Shown piece after piece: positions 11,019 to 22,620 of a stretch of DNA of 64,000 nucleotides. The DNA is from Leptodactylus fallax. Taxonomy: Eukaryota; Chordata; Amphibia; Anura; Leptodactylidae. Numbering within the stretch: position 1 is the stretch's first letter; every line of letters starts with the position of its first letter. The stretch lies in the NCBI GenBank assembly GCA_947044405.1, contig CAMRHE010000156.1, positions 1,593,001-1,657,000 of the forward strand, written 5' to 3'. The translations under genes and the position numbers were made by a program. Under the pieces are notes generated by a model. It was given only the letters and a program-made list of their open reading frames with translations. It searched no databases and was not told the origin of the DNA.

Positions 11019-11977
11019 TAGTGATGGCGAACCTTTTAGAGACCGAGTGCCCAAACTGCCACCCAAAACCCACCAATTTATCGCAAAGTGCCAATACGGC
11101 AATTTAACCTTAAATTAACCAGGATCTGTTTTATAGTGACCATGCAATGTTATTACAACCTGTACTAATATCACATGTCTGCTATAGAACAGATACTGTG
11201 CGATATAAATAGTGAAGGGCCCCCACACAGTACAATGCGCTCCACAGTGGCCCCCACACAGTACAATTCTTTCTGAAGTGGCCCTCAGACAGTATTATAT
11301 GCTCCAGAATGGCCCACACACAGTATTATATGCTCAACGGTGGCCCCTACACAGTATTATATGCTTCACAGTGGCCCCCGCACAGTATTATATGCATCAG
11401 AGTGGGCCCCCACACAGTGGTATATGCTTCACGGTGGGCCCCCACACAGTAGTATATGCTTCACAGTGAGGCCCCACATAGTAGTATATGGTTCACAGTG
11501 GGGCCCCACACAGTAGTATATGCTTCACAGTGGGCCCCCACACAGTAGTTTATGCTTCACAGTGGGCCCCCACACAGTAGTATATGCTCCACTTTGGGGC
11601 CCCCACATAGTAGTTTATGCTTCTCAGTGGTCCCCCACACAGTAGTATATGCTTCACAGTTGGGCCCCACAAGAAGTATATGCTCCACAGTGGGGCCCCA
11701 CACAATAGTATATGCTTCACAGTAGGCCCTCACACAGTAGTTTATGCTACTTACCTAGTCCCACGAAGAGCTGCAGTCTCACGAAGAGCGTCCTCCTTCT
11801 TCTGATTGCGCGCGCTGATGACTTACGTCATCATGCCTGCGTCGGGGCAGAGGTTACACTCTGCAATCAGTGTAGGCCGCGGCCCGTTAGTAAGCGATCA
11901 TAGCGACGGCGCACGTGCCAACTGAGAGGGCTCTGCATGCCCTCTCTGGCACGCGTACCATAGGTTAGCCATCACGG
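11019..11977 (+). mobile_element. Complete non-autonomous hAT element with 8-bp target duplication
   Basis: The element starts TAGTGATGGCGAACC and ends with the complement of CCGTGATGGCTAACC, so the termini match at 12 of 15 positions. It is flanked on both sides by CTATATAC (11011-11018 and 11978-11985), an exact 8-bp target-site duplication, the signature of hAT transposition. Inside are a minisatellite (11210-11750) and a GC-rich segment with TGATGACTTACGTCATCA. There is no transposase frame, so a related autonomous hAT must have moved it. Confidence 0.9.
11210..11750 (-). repeat. Minisatellite inside hAT element, about 38-bp unit, roughly 14 copies
   Basis: Direct copies of CCCCCACACAGTATTATATGCTTCACAGTGG. 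Read on the minus strand, the unit is the same as that at 8428-8640 and 39160-39530. The open frames through it are periodic artefacts. Confidence 0.9.
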
Positions 11978-11985
11978 CTATATAC

Positions 11986-12676
11986 TGTTCCTGCACAGGG
12001 ATCTTCTACTGGCTGTGTCCATCACTGATTAGCACATTAGCACTACTTGCTTTTCTTTTCCCTTACAACCTGGGGAAGGATTCTCAGAGGGGAGGACTGA
12101 TTGGCTGAGCAGAGGATTGTGGGAATGGTCTGAGTGGGAAGGAGAAAGAACAGCCACATGGTCTCTAGATAGGTTAGAGACTAGAATGGAGTGGTTAAAA
12201 TAAGTTGTAGCCAGCGGTACCACTTACTGGATCCATGGCAGACTGTGGAGCATCTTATTTTAACCACTTCATTCTAGTTAGTGATTAGAAGTTGCTGGTA
12301 CTTCTTGTACTTCTGTTAGGAAGTTAGTGATAACTGTTACTGAAAGGTGCATCAATGGCTCCTGAAAGAGTGCCAACATCCTTGGCAATGGGGTCCTAAT
12401 GTTTGGACTGTTTTCATTGCATATCTGCAGCCATCATTAATTTTGCATTAGTGCAGTTAGGAGGTGTGTGAGGCTGTTACCTGTCATATAAGTGCATATG
12501 TGATCACTACCATCTGTGAGTTACTGATTTATGTGTTTGGTGAAGACCAATAGTGCAATAGTGTGGTGAGAACTACAACACACCCTGCATACAGGGTGTT
12601 AAACACTGAAGGGTGTTACACACTGAAATAGCAGAAATGTGCACACACTTTTCTGGCCATGAGCAGCACCTCCTTT
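11986..12676. other. No gene seen
   Basis: Unique-looking sequence between two repeats; no motif or coding signal recognised. Confidence 0.4.
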
Positions 12677-13835
12677 AACCCCTTGCCTACATCCGCCGTA
12701 CTATTACAGCGGATGCTGAGTCTTTAAAGATGGTGGCTGCTCTGCAGCAGTATTGTACAGTGAAGACCTGGAGCTAATGCCCGCAATCAGAGTCCACTCC
12801 GATCGCGGGCATTACCACCTGTGAGCCCCCCCCCAGTGAAAATTTATCCCCCCCCCCGGGGCTGGTTCCTGTCGCCTCATACCTTTACTGTTGCAGGATG
12901 GGTCCCGTGCAGCAAGATCGCAGGAGCCGTCCTGTTCCTATGGCAGCCTGGAGCCTACTGAAGGCTTCCAGGCCTGCCATAGAAATATAACTCTTGAGGC
13001 TTGTCTATGACCAGCCTCAATAGTAATGTAGTAAATCTCAGAAAGACTGCAGTACAGTTTGATTGCAGGTTGAAGCCCCCTATAGGGACTAATAAAATAG
13101 TAAAAAAAAAAAATTTAAAAAACTAAAAATTCAAATCACTTCCCCCCCAGAATACATATAAAACAAAAAAAATTACTGTGAAACACATACACATTAGGTA
13201 TCCCTGTGTTCAAAAATGCCCGGTCTACAAACCTATAGATAACAACTTATAAATATTTTTCCTGTACGGTAAATGCCGTAGCGGGAAAAAAAAAAATCAA
13301 AAATGCCAAAGTTTTTTCTCCGCCTGTGATAAAAATTTTAATTAAAAGTGATCAAAGCAATAGACATTCCCCAAAATGGTACAACGAACGTACATCTGCC
13401 CCCACAAAAAAAGATGCCCTATGCAGAATATGGCGACTTTAAGAAAACATTTTATTTTGCAAAGTTTTGGATTTTTGTTAAGGGGTTAAAATGTAAATAA
13501 AACTATTTAAATTTAGTATCCTTCGAATTGTACCAAAACATAGAATACAGGTGACATGTCATTTTGGCTGCACAGTGAATGCTTTAAAAATTAAACCTGT
13601 AAGAAAGTCGCACAAATGCATTTTTTCTCCAATTCCACCCTATTCCGTATTTTTTTCCAGCTTCCCAGTACATTGTACAAAATAATAAATGGTACCATTA
13701 TGAAGAATAATTTTTCCCGTAAACACATTAAAACCTCATATGGCTCTGTGAATGGAAAAATAAAAAAAAAGTTATGGGGTTTGGAAGGCGGGGACAAAAC
13801 AAAGATCAAATAATGCCACCAGCAGGAAGGGGTTA
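12677..13835. repeat. TTAACCCCTT-ended interspersed repeat, about 1.16 kb
   Basis: The left end reads TTAACCCCTTGCC and the right end is the complement of CTTAACCCCTTCCTGCTGG, giving short inverted termini. The interior has the A/T-rich AAAAATGCC..., CCTGTACGGTAAATGCCGTA and GTTATGGGGTTTGG segments familiar from a common non-coding amphibian repeat. A second copy, split by later insertions, lies at 24150-26510. No intact frame. Confidence 0.65.
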
Positions 13836-14030
13836 AGTCACTATATGTACAAATTTGTGAACAAATTTATGAAAATTGTGATAATGACAACGTCCATGTC
13901 AAGGGTCCAGTAGGTCAGGGGGCCTATGAGGGAGGGGTTCTTTCTCGACGACCAAAAGAATCAACAGAGCAAGGAAGGATGGAGCAGCCCAACAATATTA
14001 TTCCAAAAAGAAGAATACATAAGGTAGCAT
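13836..14030. other. No feature seen
   Basis: Short spacer of ordinary composition. Confidence 0.4.
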
Positions 14031-14530
14031 GCCACACCAGTACCAAACACAGTACATATCCACAGCACAGTCTGTATCCAAAAGCAGCCCCCTAGGAAGA
14101 CACACAGGGGATGAATCACAGTCCATTGACTCTTTAGGCATAAACAGGCACAAAACCTTCTCCAGGCTCTCTCAGAACAGATCTTCGGTCTGCCTACCTT
14201 CAGGTGCTGGCCTTAACTCAGCCGCCTAAAAGGTAGAGCTAACTCTCTCGGTCTCCCTTTGGGTGCTGGCCTCAAGTCAGACACCTAACGGGATAACTCC
14301 AGAAGTATCTGACTCTCCAACTCTCTCCTCTACCTCTTCTTATACCCCTAAGTGGGGTGACTAGACAGGCAGGCTCCATTCTCCCTGGGACCAGAGAAGG
14401 AAGTGAGCCATGCAAAGGATGTCTCCAGCGTAGGACCTGGCACAAAAGGTGGACTTTCACAGGTGTCCTCACAAGGTAATCAGACACCATTCAGCTAAGG
14501 CTAAACAATATTGATTCTATTATGTCTCCC
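14031..14530 (-). repeat. Possible solo LTR-like sequence with TATA box
   Basis: On the minus strand a GGGGTATAAGAAG box (plus strand about 14335-14347) precedes a transcribed-looking stretch with a diverged tandem duplication of about 50 bp (14185-14290, GGCCAGCACC present twice). The layout resembles the Gmr1-like LTR promoter, but I see no matching second LTR or convincing TG...CA ends. It may be an unrelated repeat. Confidence 0.3.
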
Positions 14531-15318
14531 CTTTGTGCTCAGTTCCTGATGTGGAAGAAAGGACATGGGACAATACACATCAGTACAGACAACATAAGAA
14601 CTACAAAACAAATATCATAGGAAACAGTAGGAATATGACCTAACACACTAATAAATTTCATGGCTGAAAATTACTGGTGGTTTGTTAGGGAGATGCAAGT
14701 TAGGTGCTGTATGCTCAGATACTGGAAAATAAGGGGCCCATAACTGTTCTTGCACATGGGCCCTCAACTATTTGTGTTCATCCCTGGTCCATGTTTTATT
14801 TGTGGCTACAAGCTGCCTGCAACAAAAATCATGGGGAGGAGGAATAAGATGATCACGCTCAATTTGCTTGTTGCTGCCAATTCTATTTTACAAAATGATT
14901 TGGTGATTACTTTCCACGTGAATACGGAGAGATGTAGTACCAATGTTTGTGTCTGAACTACCTACCATGGCTTATTTTCTGCTTATAGATCTTGCACAAT
15001 TCCATAGATTTGTGGTTTGGTAATGTACAGTAAAATTCCCATACCAGAGATGACGGTGCAAAGCCACTGCCATCAGGAGTAGCACTGGAAACATGTCTGT
15101 CTTCCCTTAAGTGCCCCTATCAGCACAGCTACAAATATCCCACCACTTCATACCCCACAACTTTCAAAGAACAGAAAGAGTAACAGAATGTGTAGCACGC
15201 TGTGTGCGCCACTGTAAATTTAGCCCCACCCGCTACCACTTTGACTCTGTTCATTCCCATTCATTTCTTCAATATAACTCCCCTAAAATCACCATAACAT
15301 GATATGCACACATATCCA
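14531..15318. other. No gene seen
   Basis: Unique-looking sequence without motif-bearing frames. Confidence 0.4.
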
Positions 15319-15600
15319 CAATTTAATGTCCCCCTCCAGCTACCCCCAGTTTAATGTCTCCTTCTTGCTTCCCCCAGAGTTTAATGTCCCTCTCCAGTTG
15401 CCCCAGTTTAATGTCCCCCTCCAACTACCCCCAGTTTAATGTCTCCCTCCTGCTGCCCCCAGAGTTTAATGTCCCCCTCCAGCTGCCCCCACTCTATAAT
15501 GTCCCCCTCCAGTTACCCCCAGTTTATTGTTCCCCTCCAGCTGCCTCCTCAGTTTAATGTCCCCCTCCAGTTGCCCCCAAAATATTATGTTCCTCTCCTG
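15319..15600 (+). repeat. Minisatellite, about 29-bp unit (GTTTAATGTCCCCCTCCAGC)
   Basis: About nine to ten direct copies of AGTTTAATGTCCCCCTCCAG plus TGCCCCC-type variants. It precedes a GC-rich segment with TGACGTCA-like palindromes, the arrangement also seen in the hAT composites. Confidence 0.85.
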
Positions 15601-15879
15601 GTGTACTAAACAAAAATAAAAACCTAATAGTCATCTCTCCTTTTTCCCCTACTGTTCTTCTCTTTTGCCTCTGCTTTTGGAGGCTTCAGGATGCTGCAGG
15701 CGCAATGTAAGTGACGTCAACATACCGTGCCTACAGCTCCTGGAGGAGAGACAGGGGAAGAATGGTGAGGCAGGGTGCGTAATGTTCCCTACTTCATCAT
15801 TCTATTATTCACTATTCACCATTCCTGGTTTCAAATCATCAGCGAGCCTCTCTGGATGCAGATGAGGTGAAACTGGGAC

Positions 15880-16240
15880 ATACCTCCCTGCCGAGGGCCA
15901 GGGCCCCCCGTCCCCAAAGGGGCCCCTGGGATTCGGAGCATCAGGCTTTTAGCCTGATGACTTGAATCCCGGGAGCACCACAGCTGTATCAGCGTGCTGT
16001 GCTATGCACACCGATACTGTTTAATTCTATGAGAGTGGGGAGCTGAAAAGTCCCTGCTCTGCCATAGAGGACTGCTGATAGCGCATGGGACATCGTGGCG
16101 CAGGTGGCGTGATGACATCACTACATCGCGCCACCTGTGCCACAGGGCGAATCCTCGGCTGCTCAGTTCATCGTGGGAGCGCGGTAAGGTGAGTACAAGA
16201 TTTATTGTTTTCTGGTAAGGGAAAGGGATTACCTGCAAAG
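15880..16240. repeat. GC-rich inverted-repeat core
   Basis: Contains AGGTGGCGTGATGACATCA facing TGTAGTGATGTCATCACGCCACCT-like complement, that is, an imperfect stem around 16098-16145 enclosing ATGACATCA. Comparable CRE-like stems are at 11805-11850 and 34540-34590. Confidence 0.55.
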
Positions 16241-16500
16241 GGGGTAAACTATTATTTATAGGGGGACTATTAACTATAAGGAGGGCTATTGTAAGGGTGA
16301 AGTATTATTTATATGGTGGAACTTTTACAGTATATATTAAGGGGGTTACTATATATAGGGGGGGGGAACTTATATATAAAGGGAGCTATTATATATAAGG
16401 GGAAACTGTTAAATCTAAGGGGGTTATTATAAGAGATGACATATTATATATAAGGGGGGCTATTATATAATTGGTCCCTACTTATATTAGTCCCCTTATA

Positions 16501-18145
16501 CAGTCATATGAAAAAGTTTGGGCACCCCTATTAATCTTAATCATTTTTAGTTCTAAATATTTGGGTTTTTGCAACAGCCATTTCAATTTGATATATCTAA
16601 TAACTGATGGACACAGTAATATTTCAGGATTGAAATGAGGTTTATTGTACTAACAGAAAATGTGCAATATGCATTAAACCAAAATTTGACCGGTGCAAAA
16701 ATTTGGGTACCCTTATCATTTTATTGATTTGAATACTCCTAACTATTTTTTACTGACTTACTGAAGCACAAAATTGGTTTTGTAACCTCACTGAGCTTTG
16801 AACTTCATAGCCAGGTGTATCCAATCATGAGAAAAGGTATTTTAGGTGGCCAATTGCAAGTTGTTCTCCTATTTGAATCTCCTCTGAAGAGTGGCATCAT
16901 GGGCTCCTCAAAACAACTCTCAAATGATCTGAAAACAAAGATTGTTCAACATAGTTGTTCAGGGGAAGGATACAAAAAGTTGTCTCAGAGATTTAACCTG
17001 TCAGTTTCCACTGTGAGGAACATAGTAAGGAAATGGAAGACCACTGGGACAGTTCTTGTTAAGCCCAGAAGTGGCAGGCCAAGAAAAATATCAGAAAGGC
17101 AGAGAAGAAGAATGGTGAGAACAGTCAAGGACAATCCACAGACCACCTCCAAAGAGCTGCAGCATCATCTTGCTGCAGATGGTGTCACTGTGCATCGGTC
17201 AACAATACAGCACACTTTGCACAAGGAGAAGCTGTATGGGAGAGTGATGCGAAAGAAGCCGTTTCTGAAAGCACGCCACAAACAGAGTCGCCTGAGGTTG
17301 CAAAAGCACATTTGGACAAGCCAGCTTCATTTTGGAAGAAGGTCCTGTGGACTGATGAAACAAAGATTGAGTTGTTTGGTCATACAAAAGGCGTTATGCA
17401 TGGCGTCAAAAAAACACAGCATTCCAAGAAAAACACTTGCTACCCACTGTAAAATTTGGTGGAGGTTCCATCATGCTTTGGGGCTGTGTGGCCAATGCCG
17501 GCACCGGGAATCTTGTGAAAGTTGAGAGTCGCATGGATTCAACTCAGTATCAGCAGATTCTTGAGAATAATGTACAAGAATCAGTGACGAATTTGAAGTT
17601 ACGCCGGGGATGGATATTTCAGCAAGACAATGATCCAAAACACAGCTCCAACTACTCAGGCATTCATGCAGAGGAACAATTACAATGTTCTGGAATGGCC
17701 ATCCCAGTCCCCAGACCTGAATATCATTGAACATCTGTGGGATAATTTGAAGCGGGCTGTCCATGCTCGGCGACCATCAAACTTAACTAAACTGGAATTG
17801 TTTTGTAAAGAGGAATGGTCAAAAATACTTTCATCCAGGATCCAGGAGCTGATTAAAAGCTACAGGAAGCGACTAGAGGCTGTTATTTTTGCAAAAGGAG
17901 GATCTACTAAATATTAATGTCACTTTTCTGTTGAGGTGCCCATACTTTTGCACCGGTCAAATTTTGGTTTAATGCATATTGCACATTTTCTGTTAGTACA
18001 ATAAACCTCATTTCAATCCTGAAATATTACTGTGTCAATCAGTTATTAGATATATCAAATTGAAATGACTGTTGCAAACACCCAAATATTTAGAACTAAA
18101 AATGATTAAGATTAATAGGGGTGCCCAAACTTTTTCATATGACTG
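16501..18145 (+). mobile_element. Tc1/mariner element 1, full length
   Basis: Terminal inverted repeats of about 210 bp begin CAGTCATATGAAAAAGTTTG and are flanked by TA dinucleotides (16499-16500 and 18146-18147), the Tc1 target duplication. The element is 1,645 bp and encodes a broken DD34E transposase. Confidence 0.93.
16899..17917 (+). pseudogene. Tc1 transposase, frameshifted
   Basis: The protein starts MGSSKQLSNDLKTKIVQ at 16899 with the paired helix-turn-helix DNA-binding region (GYKKLSQRFNLSVSTVRNI) and a GRPRK-type linker motif. Catalytic positions survive in separate frames: the first Asp in [13 protein letters not shown] near 17350, the second in FQQDNDPKH near 17625, and the Glu in NIIEHLW near 17730. 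The frame changes at least three times (about 17305, 17375-17435 and 17640-17660). A working Tc1 transposase cuts at the termini and inserts into TA. This copy cannot make it, but its ends could still be used in trans. Confidence 0.9.
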
Positions 18146-18337
18146 TATATAAGTCCCTTATAATAGGACCTTTATAAATAATAGCTCCCCATTATAATTG
18201 CCCCTATTATAAATAATAGTAATAGTACCAACTTATTATAGCCCCCCCTTATAATAGCCCCCCTTAAAAGGGGAGAACAATTACAAATAAGTGGGGCTAT
18301 TATAAGGTTGAATCTATTATAAATAAGGGAGGAACTA

Positions 18338-18710
18338 CAGGTGCATCTCAATAAATTAGAATATTTTTGGAACATTCATTCATTTCAGTGATTCAGTAAT
18401 TCAATTCATAATCAGCGTCTTCCATGATTGTGTGTCCTACTGAACCAGACTGAGGGACCATTTAAAGGCTTAGGAAACCTTGGTAGGTGACACACTAAAT
18501 TTACAATACTGAACTTTTTTATAATATTCAAATGTTCTTAGATTTTGGTTTTCATTACCTGTAATCCGTAATCAACATTTACAGAAATAAAACACTTGAA
18601 ATAAAACACTGTGTGTAAAGAATCTAGAAAATATAGGAGGTCACTTTTTAATTTAATTACTGAAAGAAATAAACCTTTCAAAGATATTTTAATTTATTGA
18701 GATGCACCTG
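18338..18710. mobile_element. Small TA-flanked inverted-repeat element (MITE), copy 1
   Basis: Both ends read CAGGTGCATCTCAATAAATT and the element is flanked by TA. It is 373 bp with no coding frame. A second copy of the same length is at 24296-24669. TA duplication and CAG... ends point to Tc1/mariner mobilisation. Confidence 0.88.
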
Positions 18711-18778
18711 TATTATTTATAAGGTGGGAGCAACTATTATTTATAAGGGGGCTATTATAATGGGGAGACTGTTATATA

Positions 18779-20250
18779 CAGTGCCTTGCGAAAGTATTCG
18801 GCCCCCTTGAACTTTTCAACCTTTTGCCACATTTCAGGCTTCAAACATAAGGATATAAAATTTTAATTTTTTGGTGAGGGAATCAACAACAAGTGGGACA
18901 CAATTGTGAAGTGGAACGAAATTTATTGGTTATTTTAAACTTTTGTAAAAAATAAAAAACTGAAAAGTGGGGCGTGCAATATTATTCAGCCCCTTTACTT
19001 TCAGTGCAGCAAACTCACTCCAGAAGTTCAGTGAGGATCTCTGAATGATCCAATGTTGTCCTAAATGACTGATGATGATAAATATAATCAACCTGTGTGT
19101 AATCAAGTCTCCGTATAAATGCACCTGCTCTGTGATAGTCTCAGGGTTCTGTTTAAAGCGCAGAGAGCATCATGAAGACCAAGGAACACACCAGGCAGGT
19201 CCGTGATACTGTTGTGGAGAAGTTTAAAGCCGGATTTGGATACAAAAAGATTTCCCAAACTTTAAACATCCCAAGGAGCACTGTGCAAGCGATCATATTG
19301 AAATGGAAGGAGTATCAGACCACTGCAAATCTACCAAGACCCGGCCATCCCTCTAAACTTTCATCTCAAACAAGGAGAAGACTGATCAGAGATGCAGCCA
19401 AGAGGCCCATGATCACTCTGGATGAACTGCAGAGATCTACATCTGAGGTGGGAGAGTCTGTCCATAGGACAACAATCAGTCGTGCACTGCACAAATCTGG
19501 CCTTTATGGAAGAGTGGCAAGAAGAAAGCCATTTCTCAAAGATATCCATAAAAAGTCTCGTTTAAAGTTTGCCACAAGCCACCTGGGAGACACACCAAAC
19601 ATGTGGAAGAAGGTGCTCTGGTTAGATGAAACCAAAATCGAAATTTTTGGCCACAATGCAAAACGATATGTTTGGCGTAAAAGCAACACAGCTCATCACC
19701 CTGAACACACCATACCCACTGTCAAACATGGTGGTGGCAGCATCATGGTTTGGGCCTGCTTTTCTTCAGCAGGGACAGGGAAGATGGTTAAAATTGATGG
19801 GAAGATGGATGGAGCCAAATACAGGACCATTCTGGAAGAAAACCTGTTGGAGTCTGCAAAAGACCTGAGACTGGGACGGAGATTTATCTTCCAACAAGAC
19901 AATGATCCCAAACATAAAGCAAAATCTACAATGGAATGGTTCACAAATAAACATATCCAGGTGTTAGAATGGCCAAGTCAAAGTCCAGACCTGAATCCAG
20001 TCGAGAATCTGTGGAAAGGAAGAATGGGCAAGAATTTCAGTCTTTCGATGTGCAAAACTGATAGAGACATACCCCAAGGGACTTGCAGCTGTAATCGCAG
20101 CAAAAGGTGGCGCTACAAAGTATTAACTTAAGGGGGCCGAATAATTTGGCACGCCCCACTTTTCAGTTTTATATTTTTTACAAAAGTTTAAAATATCCAA
20201 TAAATTTCGTTCCACTTCACGATTGTGTCCCACTTGTTGATTCTTCACCA
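18779..20250 (+). mobile_element. Tc1/mariner element 2, right terminus missing
   Basis: Left end CAGTGCCTTGCGAAAGTATTCG follows TA at 18777-18778. The right inverted repeat is recognisable (AAAGTGGGGCGTG... complement and the CCACTTGTTG stretch) but stops near 20250 without the terminal 70 bp, so the element is not mobile in this form. Confidence 0.88.
19172..20131 (+). CDS. Tc1-type DD34E transposase, nearly intact with altered C-terminus
   Basis: A 319-codon frame starting MKTKEHTRQVRDTVVEK. Residues 1-110 form two helix-turn-helix motifs (FGYKKISQTLNIPRSTV, then GESVHRTTISRALHKSG) joined by a GHPSKL linker. The catalytic triad is present: Asp152 in LWLDETKIEIFG, Asp243 in FQQDNDPKH and Glu278 in PVENLW, with 34 residues between the last two, hence DD34E. 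After Glu278 the frame goes wrong: a deletion of about 100 bp removes a C-terminal helix and the remainder is read out of frame. The genuine C-terminal sequence (EEWARISVF...AAKGGATKY) is still readable in the alternative frame and ends near 20127. The terminal repeat is also truncated. Activity is unlikely. Confidence 0.9.
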   Translation: MKTKEHTRQVRDTVVEKFKAGFGYKKISQTLNIPRSTVQAIILKWKEYQTTANLPRPGHPSKLSSQTRRRLIRDAAKRPMITLDELQRSTSEVGESVHRTTISRALHKSGLYGRVARRKPFLKDIHKKSRLKFATSHLGDTPNMWKKVLWLDETKIEIFGHNAKRYVWRKSNTAHHPEHTIPTVKHGGGSIMVWACFSSAGTGKMVKIDGKMDGAKYRTILEENLLESAKDLRLGRRFIFQQDNDPKHKAKSTMEWFTNKHIQVLEWPSQSPDLNPVENLWKGRMGKNFSLSMCKTDRDIPQGTCSCNRSKRWRYKVLT

Positions 20251-20599
20251 ATAATGTGGTCTCTTATTTATAAGAGGGAAACTTTAGAAGGAAGGTATTG
20301 TTAAATATTATTTATAAGAGGACTATTATTTTTAAGTGGGTATTATTGTTAAGGGCTATTATTTCTAAGAGGGCTAATATTGATAATGTGGACTATTATT
20401 TATAAGGTGAACTATTATATATGAGGGGGGCTATTACTGATATGGGTCACTGTTTATAAGCAGGGACTATTATTTATAAGGAGGTGCTATAATAACTGAT
20501 GAGGGAGTGCGAAAATCTGTTAGGCGGTACAAAGGTGGTTATTTGAATTGTGTGTGGGCATAATGGGGGGTTGTTGTTACTGTTTTGGGGGCAGAAAGG

Positions 20600-20713
20600 G
20601 GGCATTATTAAAGGGGCTTTCACTGGAAATATGATGGTGCTGTAGATATATCAGCATTTGGGGCCCTGCTTTTAATTTTGCCACGGGCAACAGTTTGTCT
20701 AAAACCAGCCCTG
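20600..20713 (-). mobile_element. hAT-like terminus (CAGGGCTGGTTTTAGACAAAC)
   Basis: The minus strand begins CAGGGCTGGTTTTAGACAAA at 20713 and continues GGCAAAATTAAAAGCAGGGCCC, a terminus class of non-autonomous hAT elements. The array at 16240-20520 may be its interior, but no partner end with an 8-bp duplication was found. Confidence 0.4.
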
Positions 20714-21124
20714 TTACCATGATTCATCACTCTCTGTGTACCCCTCCCTTCTCTACTCCCCCCTGCAAACAAATCACGGGTAATAAATCACTCCCACATC
20801 TGAGGTCACATGATGCAGTGATGTTTCGTTCAAGCTCACCCCCCTCCCTCCTGTGAGCAGCAAACACAGGCAGATGTATCATGGGAAATGTAATTTCTTC
20901 ACAGATTCACTGCATGTAAATAACAATGATATAAGAAGCAGTAAGTAAAATAAAGCCAAGCAAAGGGTGCTAAAGGAAACATTGAGTATTTAGCGCTGCA
21001 GTGGATGTATTTGCAGATAATGTTTGGAAGCTGAATAACTCGTTTAAGTTCTTTTTTTTGAGTCCTAAATTGCTATAAGTCTCTCTGACAAGTTATCCCA
21101 CTTGGAAATATTCAGGCTCACATA
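20714..21124. other. No feature seen
   Basis: Ordinary sequence with short pyrimidine runs. Confidence 0.4.
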
Positions 21125-21480
21125 GTGCAGCAGCCCAGATGGAGGGAACCGGAAGATGGGAGTAGTAGTGGAGGATGCTGTGCCACCGGATAGGCCGAGT
21201 GCCCTCAACTACTCTCTCCAGCTCAGCTCCTAGGCTGGACAGAGATGAGGGGGGCCTGCTGTGCTAGCTGATGTTGGTGGTAGTTGTTCCCCTGGGGGGT
21301 GCTTCCAGTTCGAGAGGGGGCCTCTCTACTCTGAATCAGTGTGATGGTGTTCAGAAGGGCCCTGATGGTAATGCAGGAACAACTCAGGAAACAGTGCAGT
21401 TGAAACAGGTTTAACTTTACTTCAGCAACTCTAACTATGAAACAAGCAGCTTCCAAATGGGGGTTGTAGTCTCCCACTGT
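21125..21480 (+). repeat. LTR-like interspersed repeat, copy B
   Basis: Similar to 10185-10465 over about 260 bp and, in the opposite orientation, to 22270-22620. Similarity with copy C extends further to an AGCTTCCAAATGGGGGT segment. Confidence 0.7.
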
Positions 21481-22269
21481 TAATCTCTCCCAGCCTTGTT
21501 CTTGAGGGGATGCCCAGTGATGTTAAGGCTCTAGTGCCGTACTCCACTCCAACAAATCTATCTCCACACCTCAAGCAGCACATATTGGGGGCTGTACTCT
21601 TAGGCAGTCCTTGCACTGGTCTGGTTAACTTTTAGCAGAAGGTTCCGGATAACACCCCCCGGCACAGGACTCCTTTTCTCCCCCTGGCACAGTGTTCTAA
21701 AGTCAGGCAGCCTTGGGCTGTATCTTCCTCCTAAGGGGCTGGATGGAAACCACTGGAACTCAGGTTACAGAGCTAGCTTGCTCTGTCTCCTCTGCAGTCC
21801 AATAGTCTCTACACAGCACTACTCCAACACTGAGGCTCCAACAGTTCCACTGGAGACAACAGTCTCCTCATAGCCCACCCAATGGCCTCTGATAGGCCAG
21901 GTGCAGCATCCCAGAAGCTGCTGCTTTCATGTGTTTGTTACTGTGCCTCTGGGCTATGTTGGTATCTTCTGTCTTCTGTGTTAAGTGTCACTGTTTGCAG
22001 CTTTCCCTGTTATTTCTCACCTGCAGTGTTCAAGTCTAGCCTTGGTTTAGCCCTGCCCTATCACAGGCCACTGGGCAGGGTTGTGGGAGACTCCGTCTCC
22101 ACGGTAACCCTTGGTCTGGGTTCAGTGAGTTGAGTGTGAGCAGTGGGACAGTAAGGGTGTGCAGAGGTTTCCTGCCCCCACAAGCTGCGCTGAGGCCAAC
22201 CAGTTCCTTGTCAGGCCTCCTAGAACCAAGGCTGGGGATTGGACACTGTATTACTACCCCCATTTAGAA
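21481..22269. other. Spacer between inverted LTR-like repeats
   Basis: No protein motif was recognised. The spacer separates copies B and C, which face each other. Confidence 0.4.
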
Positions 22270-22620
22270 GCCGCTATTGCCTTGTGATTCTTGCTGCCAA
22301 ATAAAGGCTGTTTGGTTTACCTGCACCGCTGAATCCTGAGTCGTGCCTGCATTACCATCAGGGCCCTTCCGAACAACACCACACCGGCTCAGAGAGAAGA
22401 GGTCCCCTCTTCAACTGGAAGTGCCCCGGGGGAAAGAACTACTACCACCACCATCCGGTAGTGCTGCAGGACCCCCCTCGACTTTGTCCGGCCTAGGAGT
22501 GGGAATGGAGTGGTTGTGAGCATGCTCGGCCTGCTAGGTGGCACAGCATCTGCCACTGCTACGGTCTCCACCATCTGGGTTGCGGCACAGGGCTGTACCA
22601 AGTGTGGGAGAAACTAGACT
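22270..22620 (-). repeat. LTR-like interspersed repeat, copy C (inverted)
   Basis: On the minus strand it reads AACCCAGATGGTGGAG...GGCCCTGATGGTAATGCAGG, matching copies A and B. On the plus strand an AATAAA at about 22301-22306 precedes the shared part, as an LTR poly(A) signal would. No reverse transcriptase or other internal domain lies nearby. Confidence 0.65.

Larger units (their letters stand above)
16240..20520 (+). repeat. Degenerate AT-rich tandem array invaded by transposons
   Basis: Repeated GGGGCTATTATTTATAA-type units of about 20-27 bp occur at 16240-16495, 18150-18337, 18711-18775 and 20255-20520. The pieces are separated by two Tc1-type elements and one small TA-flanked element. 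All three inserted at TA sites within the array, consistent with Tc1/mariner preference and with the array being TA-rich. Confidence 0.7.

Noticed and set aside
11212..11903. Repetitive frames such as HTVQ/SICFTVGPH
   Set aside because: Translation of a 38-bp minisatellite inside a non-autonomous hAT element.
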